Assembly (NCBI GenBank): GCA_900467685.1
Contig: UBQX01000015.1
Coordinates: 16,656 to 80,655, forward strand
Reading direction: 5' to 3'
DNA length: 64,000 nucleotides
From: Hyphomicrobiales bacterium
Lineage (GTDB): Bacteria > Pseudomonadota > Alphaproteobacteria > Rhizobiales > Rhizobiaceae
Made by a program: the position numbers and the translations under genes. Under the pieces are notes generated by a model. That model made no database searches. It had not been told where the DNA came from and worked only from the letters and a program-made list of their open reading frames with translations. Positions 25,601 to 35,060 of this stretch are shown here, one piece after another (position 1 is the first letter of the stretch; every line of letters begins with the position of its first letter).

Positions 25601-26482
25601 ATGGAAGCGCATGAGAAAGGCTTTTTCTCCGAAGAGAACTCGGTCGAGGTCGTGACGGGGCGAAACGCGAAGGCTGAAAATCCGCGTCTGAGGCAGGTGA
25701 TGGACGTCATCACCCGCAAGCTGCATGAGGCGGTAAAGGAACTGGAGCCTACCCAGGACGAATGGTTCGAGGCGATCATGTTCCTGACGAAGACCGGCCA
25801 GATCTGCAACGAGTGGCGGCAGGAATATATTCTTCTGTCCGACATCCTCGGCGTCTCGATGCTGGTGGATGCGATCAACAACCGCAAGCCGTCGGGCGCC
25901 TCGGAATCGACCGTGCTCGGACCCTTCCACGTCGACGGCGCGCCCATGATGGAGATGGGCGCCAATATCTGCCTCGACCAGAAGGGCGAGGACATGTACA
26001 TCGAAGGCCGTATCCTCGACACGAAGGGCAACCCGATCGAAGGCGCGGTCATCGATGTCTGGCAGGCCAATGACGAAGGCTTCTACGACGTCCAGCAGAA
26101 GGGCCTGCAGCCCGACTTCAACCTTCGCGGCGTGTTTACGACGGGTGCAGACGGCCGCTACTGGTTCCGGGCCGTGAAGCCGAAGTTCTACCCGATCCCG
26201 AATGACGGCCCGGTCGGCCAGCTGCTCGTGGCGCTCGGCCGCCATCCCTATCGGCCGGCGCATCTGCATTACATCATCAAGGCCGACGGCTTCGAAACGC
26301 TGACCACGCATATCTTCGATCCGGAAGATCCATACATCAACTCCGACGCGGTTTTCGGCGTGAAGGAAAGCCTGCTGGCGAAGTTCGACAAGACGAACGA
26401 TCCGGCAAGGGCGCAGACCTATGGCTTCGAGGGTGAATTCTGGGATGTGAAGCACGACTTCGTGCTTGCCGACAAGCGCTGA
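25601..26482 (+). CDS. hydroxyquinol 1,2-dioxygenase
   Basis: A 293-residue intradiol dioxygenase of the hydroxyquinol branch that cleaves 1,2,4-trihydroxybenzene to maleylacetate. All Fe(III) ligands are in place: Tyr162 (EGFYDVQQ), Tyr197 (KPKFYPIP), His221 and His223 (RPAHLHY). The segment STVLGPFHVDGAP is typical of hydroxyquinol rather than catechol enzymes. It lies 10 nt after the hydroxylase gene and ends the operon before a strong hairpin. It is probably the active ring-cleavage enzyme here, given the altered ligand set of the first gene in the operon. Confidence 0.94.
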   Translation: MEAHEKGFFSEENSVEVVTGRNAKAENPRLRQVMDVITRKLHEAVKELEPTQDEWFEAIMFLTKTGQICNEWRQEYILLSDILGVSMLVDAINNRKPSGASESTVLGPFHVDGAPMMEMGANICLDQKGEDMYIEGRILDTKGNPIEGAVIDVWQANDEGFYDVQQKGLQPDFNLRGVFTTGADGRYWFRAVKPKFYPIPNDGPVGQLLVALGRHPYRPAHLHYIIKADGFETLTTHIFDPEDPYINSDAVFGVKESLLAKFDKTNDPARAQTYGFEGEFWDVKHDFVLADKR

Positions 26483-26516
26483 AGCTTTCTGGCGCTCAGC
26501 AAGCGCCAACGAATAT

Positions 26517-26550
26517 CGTGCGCCACCATCCCCCTGGATGGTGGCGCACG
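26517..26550 (+). terminator. strong hairpin at the end of the hydroxyquinol/Liv operon
   Basis: A perfect 15-bp stem, CGTGCGCCACCATCC / GGATGGTGGCGCACG, with a CCCT loop, lies 34 nt after the dioxygenase stop codon. There is no T run, so termination may depend on Rho or the stem may protect the 3' end. Confidence 0.65.
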
Positions 26551-26637
26551 AACTGTTTGGGGATCGGGTTCCGGGGTTTCGCGCAGAGGACGCACAGAAG
26601 TCCGGCATCCTCGGGTCCGCGATGGAAGCCGCGGATG

Positions 26638-26736
26638 CCGACTGTCTGCAATCACATCCACCGTCACACCGGTGGACCTTAACTGTCCGATCCTGCGCCG
26701 TTCATTCAGGTCAATATGAGAATAGGTGCGTCTCAT
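26638..26736 (-). pseudogene. remnant of an IS30-family transposase (5' end only)
   Basis: On the minus strand the first 33 codons read MRRTYSHIDLNERRRIGQLR and continue to VTVDVIAD, which is the start of IS30-family transposases. Similarity then stops abruptly, and the helix-turn-helix and catalytic core are missing. It is a scar of an insertion sequence between the Liv operon and the Baeyer-Villiger cluster. Confidence 0.7.
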
Positions 26737-27028
26737 CGTGTGTTCCTTGCGTCCGATATCCCTTTGGTATCATTCGCAAGGCCCACTTCATCAAACAGGT
26801 CTCAAAGCCCAGCGTTATACAAAATTCTCTCTGTAAGCGCCGAAGCGATGCCAACGAATTTGCTCCACGTACCAATCCAGGTGGCTTCAATCGTTTTTTG
26901 CGGTCCTCCTTTAATGAACTGACATTTGGCCCAAAATCTAAAATCATGACCTATCTCACTCTTCCGCTTTAACCTGCACTCGGACACTCTTGGCTTCTGG
27001 GATCGAAATAGCCGGAGTGGAGGAGACT
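26737..27028. other. leader region of the monooxygenase-esterase gene
   Basis: This stretch is lower in GC than its neighbours. Short open frames exist on both strands, the longest being 61 codons on the minus strand (26802-26987), but none is recognisable. It probably holds the promoter of the downstream gene and leftover insertion-sequence flank. No clear promoter hexamers were assigned. Confidence 0.4.
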
Positions 27029-29536
27029 ATGGCGGCAAACAGGATTGGTCGCATGGCGGAGCTATGCCTCCTGCCAGGCGCGCGTCTGGATGCAATCATC
27101 ATTGGTGCGGGCTTCGGCGGCATCGGCATGGCGCATGGGCTCAAATCCCGCGGCATCGACAATTTCATCATCGTGGAAAAGGCGCATACGGTCGGCGGCG
27201 TGTGGCGCGATAATCGCTATCCTGGCGCAGCCTGCGATGTGCCGTCACATCTCTATTCGTTTTCCTTTGCGCCGAACCCGAACTGGTCGCGGGCCTTTGC
27301 CGTGCAGGCAGAAATCCACGCCTATCTCGAAGACTGCGCAAATAGATTGGGCATCCGCGATCACATCCTCTTCGGCACGGAGGTGCGCAGCGCCGTCTTC
27401 GATGAACTGGCCGATTGCTGGAGCGTCCGGCTTTCCGACGGTCGGATGCTGACGGCGCGGCATCTGATCAGCGCGGTCGGCCAACTCAGCCGACCGGCCA
27501 TTCCGCGCATTCCCGGTCAAGAGCAGCTCGAAATTCCCGCGTTCCATTCCGCCACCTGGGATCACTCCGTCTCGCTTGAGGGCAAGCGTGTCGGCGTTAT
27601 CGGCACGGGAGCTTCGGCCATCCAGTTCGTGCCGGCCATTGCCGATACTGTCGGGTCTATGACGGTCTTCCAGCGCTCGCCCGCCTATATTCTGCCGAAG
27701 CCCGATCGCGCCTATTCGGCGCGGGAGCGGCAGCGTTTTGCCGCCAATCCGTTGGCGATGAAGCTGCATCGTCTGCAAATCTACATGCGCTATGAGGCGC
27801 GTGCGCTTGCCTTCACGCGCGTCAAGCAACTGATGGAAGTAGCTGCCGGCTTGCCTTTCCGCCGGATGTTGAAACGGTCGGTCAAAGATCCGGTACTGCA
27901 GGCGAAGCTGACGCCGGATTACCCCATCGGCTGCAAGCGGCTGCTTCTGTCGAACGACTATCTGCCGACCATGGCACGGCCGGATGTGGAACTGGTGACA
28001 GAAGGCATACGCCGGTTGACGCCACGCGGCGTCGAAACCGCTGACGGCAAGAACCGTGAATTCGATGTCCTGATCTATGGCACCGGCTTTGCCGCGACCG
28101 AGTTCCTGAGCCCGATGAAGATCACGGGCCGTGACGGCGTCGATCTCAACGACGCCTGGGGCACGGGCGCCTCGGCCTATCTGGGTATGACCGTGCCCGG
28201 CTTTCCGAATTTCTTCATGCTCTATGGTCCGAACACCAATCTCGGCCACAACTCCATCGTCTATATGCTGGAATCGCAGATCGCCCACGTGCTGCGCTGT
28301 CTCGATCGCATGGCGAAAACCAAGGCGAGCCGGATCGAGATCGGCAGCGACGTCTTCGCAAAACAGGATGCGCGCATCCAGTTGCGGTTGGCGCAAACGG
28401 TCTGGAATGGCTGCAAGAGCTGGTATGTCAACGAGCAGGGCCGCAACACGACCAACTGGCCGGGCTTCACGCTGTCCTATCGCTGGCTTACGCGCCGGCT
28501 CAGCCTGGACGCCTATCGTTTCAGTCGCGGATCGAGCGAAGTTGGAGGGACACAAGCGGTCCTCCCACCGCAGGGCCTCGCAGAGCGCATCACCGCCGGC
28601 GCTCTGCGAGGTTTCCTACGCAGCGCGTTCCGGACGCTCATCGGGCCACCTTTCCCCGCCCGTTTCCAGCGTGGCGTTGTCTCCGTGCTTGCGACCTTCA
28701 TGCCGGGCGTCTCCGGGATGACAAGGAAGCGCGCCGATAGCGGCAAATTGCGGATCGATGTGTTGACGCCGCGCGGCGCCGACGGCGCGACGGCCCGTGG
28801 CGCGATCCTCTACCTGCATGGCGGGGCCTTTTGCCTGGGCAATGCGAGATCCCATCGTTCCGTCACGACGCGGCTAGCAAAGTCGGCGGGCATGGCCGTC
28901 TGGGTGCCGGATTACCGACTGGCTCCCGAACATCCCTATCCGGCTGGATTGGAGGATGCGCTCACATGCTGGCAGACCATGCGCCGCGCAGGGCACCGGG
29001 CAGAGGATATCGTGATTGCAGGCGATTCCGCGGGCGGCAGTCTGGCGCTCGCGCTTGCCATCATGCTGCGCGACGAGGGCAGGGAGCGGCCAGCGGGCCT
29101 CGCCCTCTTCTCGCCGGTGACCGACCCGTCGCTTGGCAGCGATGCCGCCAAGGCCAACGATCCGATGATCCGGCGCGGCTGGCTCGAACAGGCGCTCAAG
29201 TGGTATCGGCTGCCGGCCGACGTGCTGGTGCAACGGCCGCTGAAAGCCGCGCTCGATGGCCTGCCGCCGATGCTGGTCCAGGTCGGCGATCAGGAAATAC
29301 TGCTCGGCGATGCGACAAGGCTCGCCGAACAGGCCCGCCGTCAAGGCGTCGATTGCCGGCTCGAAATCCATGCACAGCGGTGGCACGTCTTCCATCTTCA
29401 GGCCGCCTATTTGTCATCGGCCCGCCAGGCGCTGGCTGCAGCCGGGGCGTTTGCCCGCGCTCGAGTCAAGCTTGGCCTGCGGCAAAACCTGTCGTCCGGT
29501 TTGCCGGATCGAGCGTCTCAGAGCATCGATGCCTGA
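27029..29536 (+). CDS. Baeyer-Villiger-type flavin monooxygenase fused to an HSL-family esterase
   Basis: An 835-residue two-domain protein. Residues 1 to about 500 form a flavin monooxygenase: first Rossmann motif GAGFGG at 26-31, GGVWRDNRYPGAACD at 56-70, a partial Baeyer-Villiger fingerprint with H173, W177 and D178 (the leading F and G of the consensus are L167 and I169), and a second Rossmann motif GVIGTGAS. Residues from about 570 form a hormone-sensitive-lipase-type hydrolase with H597-GGAF oxyanion motif, GDSAGG nucleophile Ser667, Asp754 and His786. Inferred action: ketone to ester, then ester to alcohol plus acid. ATG 27029 has a GGAGTGGAGGAG site; the frame can start at 26990. No stop or frameshift separates the halves. 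Confidence 0.88.
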   Translation: MAANRIGRMAELCLLPGARLDAIIIGAGFGGIGMAHGLKSRGIDNFIIVEKAHTVGGVWRDNRYPGAACDVPSHLYSFSFAPNPNWSRAFAVQAEIHAYLEDCANRLGIRDHILFGTEVRSAVFDELADCWSVRLSDGRMLTARHLISAVGQLSRPAIPRIPGQEQLEIPAFHSATWDHSVSLEGKRVGVIGTGASAIQFVPAIADTVGSMTVFQRSPAYILPKPDRAYSARERQRFAANPLAMKLHRLQIYMRYEARALAFTRVKQLMEVAAGLPFRRMLKRSVKDPVLQAKLTPDYPIGCKRLLLSNDYLPTMARPDVELVTEGIRRLTPRGVETADGKNREFDVLIYGTGFAATEFLSPMKITGRDGVDLNDAWGTGASAYLGMTVPGFPNFFMLYGPNTNLGHNSIVYMLESQIAHVLRCLDRMAKTKASRIEIGSDVFAKQDARIQLRLAQTVWNGCKSWYVNEQGRNTTNWPGFTLSYRWLTRRLSLDAYRFSRGSSEVGGTQAVLPPQGLAERITAGALRGFLRSAFRTLIGPPFPARFQRGVVSVLATFMPGVSGMTRKRADSGKLRIDVLTPRGADGATARGAILYLHGGAFCLGNARSHRSVTTRLAKSAGMAVWVPDYRLAPEHPYPAGLEDALTCWQTMRRAGHRAEDIVIAGDSAGGSLALALAIMLRDEGRERPAGLALFSPVTDPSLGSDAAKANDPMIRRGWLEQALKWYRLPADVLVQRPLKAALDGLPPMLVQVGDQEILLGDATRLAEQARRQGVDCRLEIHAQRWHVFHLQAAYLSSARQALAAAGAFARARVKLGLRQNLSSGLPDRASQSIDA

Positions 29537-29623
29537 AACGTCCCGCGATGTGGGAGCATCGCCAATGCATCCCCGAACAGCACAAAAGACGCGTTCGGAA
29601 CAATCAACGATAAAGGAGGGATC

Positions 29624-31252
29624 ATGATTGAGTCAGCAGATTACATCGTCGTGGGAGCAGGGCCAAGCGGTTGCGCCGTCGCGTCAAGGCTGGCCGAGGC
29701 CCGCCCCGATCAGACAATCGTCATTCTTGAAACTGGGCCGGCCAATGCCTCGATCCTGTCGGATATCCCGCTCGGCATCGCAGCCCTTGTGGCCTTTCGA
29801 GGCCGGCACAACTACGCCTACAAAACCGAGCCACAGCCAGGTCTGAACGGCAGGCGCGGCTTCCAACCGCGTGGGCGCGGCGTCGGCGGATCGAGCCTGA
29901 TCAACGCCATGATTTACGTTCGCGGTCAGAGCGAAGACTATGACGGCTGGGCTGAAGCCGGCTGCACGGGCTGGTCGTGGCCGGAGGTGCTGCCCTATTT
30001 CAAGCGCGCCGAGGACAATGCGCGAGGCGCTGATGCGCTGCACGGCGCCGGCGGCCCGCTTCGCGTCGAGAACCTGCGGGAAGACAATCCCGCAACGCAA
30101 GCCTTCATCGCAGCGGCGCAGCAGTGCGGCTATGCCTATAATCCGGACTTCAACGGGCCGGTGCAGGAGGGCGTGGGCGAATATCAGGTGTTCCAGAACG
30201 CCGGCCGGCGCTTCAGCGCGGCGCGCGCCTATCTCGAAGGGATACGCAAGCGCAACAATATTGTCATCGTCGCGAACGCTCAATGTTCGGGCTTCGTTTT
30301 CGAAGGCAAACGCGCGGTGGGGGTTCGCTATCGCCAGGGCTCAACAGAAAGGCGTTTGACCGCACGCGAAGAGATCATTCTGGCCGGCGGCGCCTTCGGC
30401 ACGCCGCAACTGCTCATGGCCTCGGGCATCGGCCCGGCGCAACATCTGATGAGCCTCGGCATCCCGGTTGTCAGCGACCGGAAGGAGGTCGGAGCAAACC
30501 TGCAGGATCATCTGGATTATACGATCAGCGCGAAGAGCAATGCCAAGGGTCTCTTCGGCGTCAGCCTGGGGGTTGCGGGCGAGGGCATTCGCGCGTTCGG
30601 CCCCTGGAAACGCGAGGGGCGCGGCATGCTCACCACGAATGTCGCCGAAGCCGGCGGCTTCGTGAAGAGCGATCCGAGCCTTGATCGGCCCGACCTGCAA
30701 CTGCATTTCTGCCTGGGCATTGTCGACGATCACAATCGCAAACTGCATCTCGGGCGTGGCTATTCGCTCCATGTCTGCGCCTTGCGTCCGTTCAGCCGGG
30801 GCGAGGTGAGACTGGCGAGCGCCGATCTACGCGTCGCGCCGCTGATCGATCCGAAATTCCTGAGCGATGAACGCGACCTCGACACGCTGGTCGCCGGTGC
30901 GAAGATTTCGCAGCGCATCCTGGCTGCCCCCGCCATGGCGTCGATGCAGGCGCGCCCGGTCTACGGGACGGGCCGCGACGACGAGGCGCAATTGCGTGCG
31001 CTGATCCGCGCCCATGCCGACACGATCTACCACCCGGTCGGCACCTGCCGCATGGGCGGTGACGCCAACTCTGTCGTCGATCCGCAACTGCGTGTCCGTG
31101 GTGTCAGCGGGCTTCGGATCGCAGATGCTTCCATCATGCCAAGTCTTATCAGCGGCAACACCCAGGCGCCGACCGCCATGATCGGCGAGAAAACAGCCGA
31201 CCTCATTCTCGGCGTCAACGCAAGCGGGGAGGGCGAACGGCTAATCGCCTGA
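29624..31252 (+). CDS. GMC-family FAD oxidoreductase (alcohol/choline dehydrogenase-like)
   Basis: A 542-residue glucose-methanol-choline family flavoprotein that oxidises an alcohol to an aldehyde or ketone. The FAD motif IVVGAGPSGCAVASRL is at residues 9-24, signature 1 is GRGVGGSSLINAMIYVRG, signature 2 is GAFGTPQLLMASGIGP, and the C-terminal active-site segment IYHPVGTCRMG is complete. AAAGGAGGG precedes the ATG. It follows the fusion gene by 88 nt and would suit oxidation of the alcohol released by the esterase half. Its end overlaps the convergent AraC gene by 12 nt. Confidence 0.93.
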   Translation: MIESADYIVVGAGPSGCAVASRLAEARPDQTIVILETGPANASILSDIPLGIAALVAFRGRHNYAYKTEPQPGLNGRRGFQPRGRGVGGSSLINAMIYVRGQSEDYDGWAEAGCTGWSWPEVLPYFKRAEDNARGADALHGAGGPLRVENLREDNPATQAFIAAAQQCGYAYNPDFNGPVQEGVGEYQVFQNAGRRFSAARAYLEGIRKRNNIVIVANAQCSGFVFEGKRAVGVRYRQGSTERRLTAREEIILAGGAFGTPQLLMASGIGPAQHLMSLGIPVVSDRKEVGANLQDHLDYTISAKSNAKGLFGVSLGVAGEGIRAFGPWKREGRGMLTTNVAEAGGFVKSDPSLDRPDLQLHFCLGIVDDHNRKLHLGRGYSLHVCALRPFSRGEVRLASADLRVAPLIDPKFLSDERDLDTLVAGAKISQRILAAPAMASMQARPVYGTGRDDEAQLRALIRAHADTIYHPVGTCRMGGDANSVVDPQLRVRGVSGLRIADASIMPSLISGNTQAPTAMIGEKTADLILGVNASGEGERLIA

Positions 31253-32278
31253 GACCGGAGCGCGGGCGCGGCTGCGATAGATGCTGGGCGCAAGGCCGGT
31301 CCAGCGCTTGAAGGCCTGCGAAAAGCTGGAGAGATCGCTGAAGCCAATTTCTTCGGCGATCTCCCCGATGGTGAGTGTGTCGTCTTCCAGCAGCGCTTCT
31401 GCCTTGGCGCGGCGGCCTTCCGCGGTCAGCGCGCGAAAGGACGTGCCCTCTGCCTGAAGCCGGCGCTTCAGTGTCCGTTCGCTCATATTGGCCAGTCGCG
31501 CGAAGGCCGGCAGGCTCTTGGGCGGTTGATCGGCATAGGCAGCGCGGTAGCGGTGAGAGACCGCGCCGGACCGGAGACCGCGCTTCTGCTGGTTCAGACG
31601 CTGGCGGCACATGGTCTCCGTCATCGCCGCGGTGACCGGATTGGATTGTGGCAGCGCCTGATTGAGATAGCTCGGCGCAATCACGATCCGGTTGGCCGCA
31701 GCATCGCAATGGATCGCCGCGCCAAAGATGAGCGGCAGCGGCCCGCCGCTCGGATCCGGCTGCGACGCCCGCATCTCGAGGCGGTTCAGCGCGGGATCCT
31801 GGCCCACCGTTTCGCGCATGAGCAGCGCCGCGGCCACCATATCGCGGGCGAGAATGAAATCGCGAAGCTCGGCCGGAAGGTCGGGTTCATCGAAGGAGAG
31901 AACGCCATGGTCGGAAAATTCGCGGAAGGATATGGCCGTGAAGGCATGTGTCAGCGGCAGGAAACGCATGGCAAAATCGAGCGCGTCGCGACCGGTGGCG
32001 CGGCTCAGCAGAGCAAGGCCCCAAATGCCATAGGTGGCGAAGTGAAACTCCTGCCCGGCCTCGATGCCCAGCCGCACCGGATCGCCCAAGGCCCTGACCA
32101 GATTGGTCAGAACCCGCAGTTCCTGTCCTGCCGCAATCTCGACATCCGGCGCGCGCAGGTCGGCCTGGCTAATCCGGCTGCCCGCCAGAAGATCGCCAAC
32201 CGAAATGCCGCGGCGCGCTCCAAACTCCACCAGAACCAGAATGCCAGCGGGGGTGCGGGGATAGTTCCAAAATTCCAT
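31241..32278 (-). CDS. AraC-family transcriptional regulator
   Basis: A 345-residue regulator with an N-terminal arabinose-binding-like domain (TPAGILVLVEFGARRGISV, then FATYGIWGLALLSRATGRDA) and a C-terminal AraC DNA-binding domain (FARLANMSERTLKRRLQAEG and EIAEEIGFSDLSSFSQAFKRW). The ATG at 32278 gives the expected start; the frame can be read from 32449, but that would run across the promoter region of the divergent aldehyde dehydrogenase. It probably controls the 27-34.7 kb ketone/alcohol set. Confidence 0.88.
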   Translation of the reverse strand: MEFWNYPRTPAGILVLVEFGARRGISVGDLLAGSRISQADLRAPDVEIAAGQELRVLTNLVRALGDPVRLGIEAGQEFHFATYGIWGLALLSRATGRDALDFAMRFLPLTHAFTAISFREFSDHGVLSFDEPDLPAELRDFILARDMVAAALLMRETVGQDPALNRLEMRASQPDPSGGPLPLIFGAAIHCDAAANRIVIAPSYLNQALPQSNPVTAAMTETMCRQRLNQQKRGLRSGAVSHRYRAAYADQPPKSLPAFARLANMSERTLKRRLQAEGTSFRALTAEGRRAKAEALLEDDTLTIGEIAEEIGFSDLSSFSQAFKRWTGLAPSIYRSRARAPVSGD

Positions 32279-32418
32279 GCTGCAACAGACCTGACAGAGG
32301 CAATTGGCCTTGATCGTAAAGCAGCCGGCCTTACCTGTCATGGGGTGTCGGCAGTTCGACAGACTTTCGTGAGGAGAATGGACATGCCCGTAATGATCGA
32401 AGGCCGGAGTGATCTGCC

Positions 32419-33822
32419 ATGAGCGAACTCGACATGCAATTTGCCGCACAAAAGGCGGCGTTCTCTGAAGAGCCCTGGCCGAGTTTCGAGGCGCGGAAAT
32501 CGCGTCTCAAGCGCTTGGCAGCGCTGACGCGCGATCATGAAGCGGCGATTATCGAAGCCATCGACGCCGATTTCGCCGGCAGGTCTTCGCATGAGACGCG
32601 TCTGGCCGAGCTTTTCGTCATCTCGAGCGGCATCAACCATGCCCTTTCGCACCTCAAGACCTGGATGAAGACGCGCCGCGTGCCCACGGCTCTGCATTTC
32701 CTGCCGGCGCATAACCGGCTCATGCCGCAGCCGCTTGGCGTGGTCGGCATCATCGCGCCCTGGAACTATCCGTTTCAATTGGCAATGGGCCCGGCGCTGG
32801 CGGCCATCGCCGCCGGAAATCGCGTCATGATCAAGCCATCTGAACTCACGCCGCATTTCTCCGATCTGCTCGCGAGGCTCATCGCAGACCTGTTCGACCC
32901 GACCGAGCTTTGCGTCGCCACGGGCGATGCGGAGATCGGCAAGGCCTTCTCCGCCCTGCCTTTCGACCATCTCTTCTTCACCGGCTCGACGGCGGTCGGG
33001 CGGCAGGTGGCGATTGCGGCAGCCGCCAATCTGACGCCGGTGACGCTTGAGCTCGGCGGCAAATCGCCGGCCGTTATCGATCCCTCTGCGGATCTCTCGC
33101 GGATGGCGAGCCGCATCGCCTTCGGCAAATTGCTGAACGCCGGCCAGACCTGTATCGCGCCGGATTATCTGATGGTGCCGCAAGGTCAAGGCAGTGTCGC
33201 AGTCGAGCACCTGTCGCGCGCGGTGAAACGGCTTTTTCCCACCATTCAGGGCAATTCCGACTATACGTCGATCATCTCCGAGCGGCACCGCGACCGCCTC
33301 ACGGCATTGGTAGAGGACGCCCGTGCGCAAGGGGCGCGGATCGTTGAGTTGGCTCCGGAGACGGAAAACCGCGGGCAGAACCGGAAACTCCCGCCGACAC
33401 TGCTGCTTGACGTCACGCCGTCCATGCGTGTCATGCAGGAGGAGATATTCGGGCCGCTTCTGCCGATCGTCGAGTATGACGGGATCGACGGAGCCATCGC
33501 CCGCATTCGCTCCGGCGACCGACCGCTGGCGCTCTACTGGTTCGGCAACGACGCGCGCAATCGCGAACGTCTCCTGAAGGAGACGCATGCCGGCGGCGTC
33601 ACGATCAACGATTGCCTCTGGCATCTGGCACAGGAAGAACAACCCTTCGGCGGGATCGGCGCAAGCGGCTCAGGCGCCTATCATGGCGAATGGGGCTTCC
33701 GCACCTTCAGTCATGAGAAGCCGGTGTTCAGCCAGTCCGGTCTCGCAGGAACCGCACTCTTCCAGCCGCCATACGGGCGCGTTTTCGACATCCTTCTCAA
33801 AACGCTGCGCCGGCTGACCTAA
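32419..33822 (+). CDS. aldehyde dehydrogenase (coniferyl aldehyde dehydrogenase-like)
   Basis: A 467-residue aldehyde dehydrogenase of the short CALDH/fatty aldehyde branch. The N-terminus (FEARKSRLKRLAALTRDHEAA) and PLGVVGIIAPWNYPFQLAMG match that branch. The base Glu lies in TLELGGKSPAVIDPSAD, the catalytic Cys in NAGQTCIAPDYLMVP. It oxidises an aldehyde to an acid, probably the product of the GMC enzyme at 29624. It is divergent to the AraC gene, and an SDR gene follows after 56 nt. Confidence 0.92.
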   Translation: MSELDMQFAAQKAAFSEEPWPSFEARKSRLKRLAALTRDHEAAIIEAIDADFAGRSSHETRLAELFVISSGINHALSHLKTWMKTRRVPTALHFLPAHNRLMPQPLGVVGIIAPWNYPFQLAMGPALAAIAAGNRVMIKPSELTPHFSDLLARLIADLFDPTELCVATGDAEIGKAFSALPFDHLFFTGSTAVGRQVAIAAAANLTPVTLELGGKSPAVIDPSADLSRMASRIAFGKLLNAGQTCIAPDYLMVPQGQGSVAVEHLSRAVKRLFPTIQGNSDYTSIISERHRDRLTALVEDARAQGARIVELAPETENRGQNRKLPPTLLLDVTPSMRVMQEEIFGPLLPIVEYDGIDGAIARIRSGDRPLALYWFGNDARNRERLLKETHAGGVTINDCLWHLAQEEQPFGGIGASGSGAYHGEWGFRTFSHEKPVFSQSGLAGTALFQPPYGRVFDILLKTLRRLT

Positions 33823-33878
33823 AGGCACGGCGCTCTTTCGCCGCGCCACGCTGTAATCTCGCTTTCAGGAGTATCTTC

Positions 33879-34667
33879 ATGCAGAAAAGCCATCGCACCG
33901 CACTCGTCACCGGCGCGGGCTCCGGCATCGGACTTGCAACGGCTAAGCTGCTCGTCAAGGAGGGCTGGCAGGTCGCGATCGTGGATGTCAATGGCGAGGC
34001 AATCGAGCGCGCCGCCGCGGAGCTTGGTCCGCAGAGCTTGCCCTTCACCTGCGATCTTTCCGATGCCAAGGCGGTTGAAGCGCTGATGGAGGACCTCTCG
34101 ACGCGCACGGGCGGACGGCTTGATCTCCTCGTCAACAATGCCGGACTTCTATGGTCGGGGCATTTCAAGGACCAGCCGCCACAGAACATTGCGCGTATCA
34201 CGACCGTCAACACGATCGCGCTGGCCATCTGCACGCGGCTCGCATTCCCGCTTCTCAAGGCCAGCGCCGACGCGGGCGGAAAGCCGGTCGTGATCAACCT
34301 GTCATCCGCCTCGTCCGTCTTTGGAATTCCCAGTCTGGCAGTATATTCCGCGTCGAAATTCTGGGTACACGGCTTTACCGAAGCGTTGGCTGTCGAATGG
34401 CGCGGGCAGGGCATTGCGGTACGCGACGTGGCTCCGCCCTTCGTCCACACACCTATGATGTCGGGACCTGCCGCTTCCAATCCGTTCCATGTTCGGATGG
34501 GCGCCAACCTGAGCCCGGAAGATGTCGCGCATGCAATTCTAGCGGCGCAGCGTGGCGGCCCCGTACATCGTTACATGACCGGCTCGCTCCAGCTGACCCG
34601 CTTTCTCGTGGCGCTCATGCCAAATGCGTGGACCCGCCGGGCCATGGCAATGATCGGCGGTTATTGA
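33879..34667 (+). CDS. short-chain dehydrogenase/reductase
   Basis: A 262-residue classical SDR. TGAGSGIGLA near residues 12-21 is the cofactor motif, followed by the DVNGEAIE acidic stretch that favours NAD(H), LVNNAG in the middle and the catalytic Ser/Tyr/Lys set in LSSASSVFGIPSLAVYSASKF. It oxidises or reduces an alcohol/ketone pair; next to the Baeyer-Villiger gene it could supply the ketone from a secondary alcohol. CAGGAG precedes the ATG. Confidence 0.92.
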   Translation: MQKSHRTALVTGAGSGIGLATAKLLVKEGWQVAIVDVNGEAIERAAAELGPQSLPFTCDLSDAKAVEALMEDLSTRTGGRLDLLVNNAGLLWSGHFKDQPPQNIARITTVNTIALAICTRLAFPLLKASADAGGKPVVINLSSASSVFGIPSLAVYSASKFWVHGFTEALAVEWRGQGIAVRDVAPPFVHTPMMSGPAASNPFHVRMGANLSPEDVAHAILAAQRGGPVHRYMTGSLQLTRFLVALMPNAWTRRAMAMIGGY

Positions 34668-35060
34668 CATTAAGACCGCTGGATCTCGCAACGCGTCTCG
34701 CCGAAGGCGATAGCTTGGAAAAGGTTCATGAAGAGGGTCGGCAAATTTCCAGGCGTCACCATCTCGCACTTGTTCCGTATCGATATGGGGAACTTGTAAA
34801 TAGTCCCAATAAAAGCCGCCGAGGAGATAGGCTGCCAATGAGTGAGCATCCTCATGCTTCGCTGGATTCCAGCGGATCCGCAATAAGGTACGACAATTAT
34901 GAGCAGGCCGACACCAATCGTTATTTCGAAATTTCGTGAATAGGCAGCTTGCGAACCAGCATGGCTCAACGCTGTCAGGATGGAACCTAGTTAGATCGGC
35001 TGGATTCTATCTTAAGTTGATGTTTTCGACGAGTTTGCCGTACTGTCTTGGTTCGGCGGA
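34668..35060. other. intergenic stretch without a recognised gene
   Basis: About 390 bp between the SDR gene and the convergent solute-binding regulator. Open frames of up to about 115 codons occur on the minus strand, but they lack family motifs and partly overlap the SDR gene. The 3' part is less GC-rich than its neighbours. I see no gene, terminator or repeat that I can support. Confidence 0.4.

Noticed and set aside
23848..26070. A 740-codon open frame on the minus strand opposite the hydroxylase and dioxygenase
   Set aside because: It spans two well-supported plus-strand genes, lacks any motif and is explained by GC-rich third positions.
34539..34969. Minus-strand open frames after the SDR gene
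   Set aside because: Without family features, without good ribosome-binding sites and partly overlapping the SDR gene.
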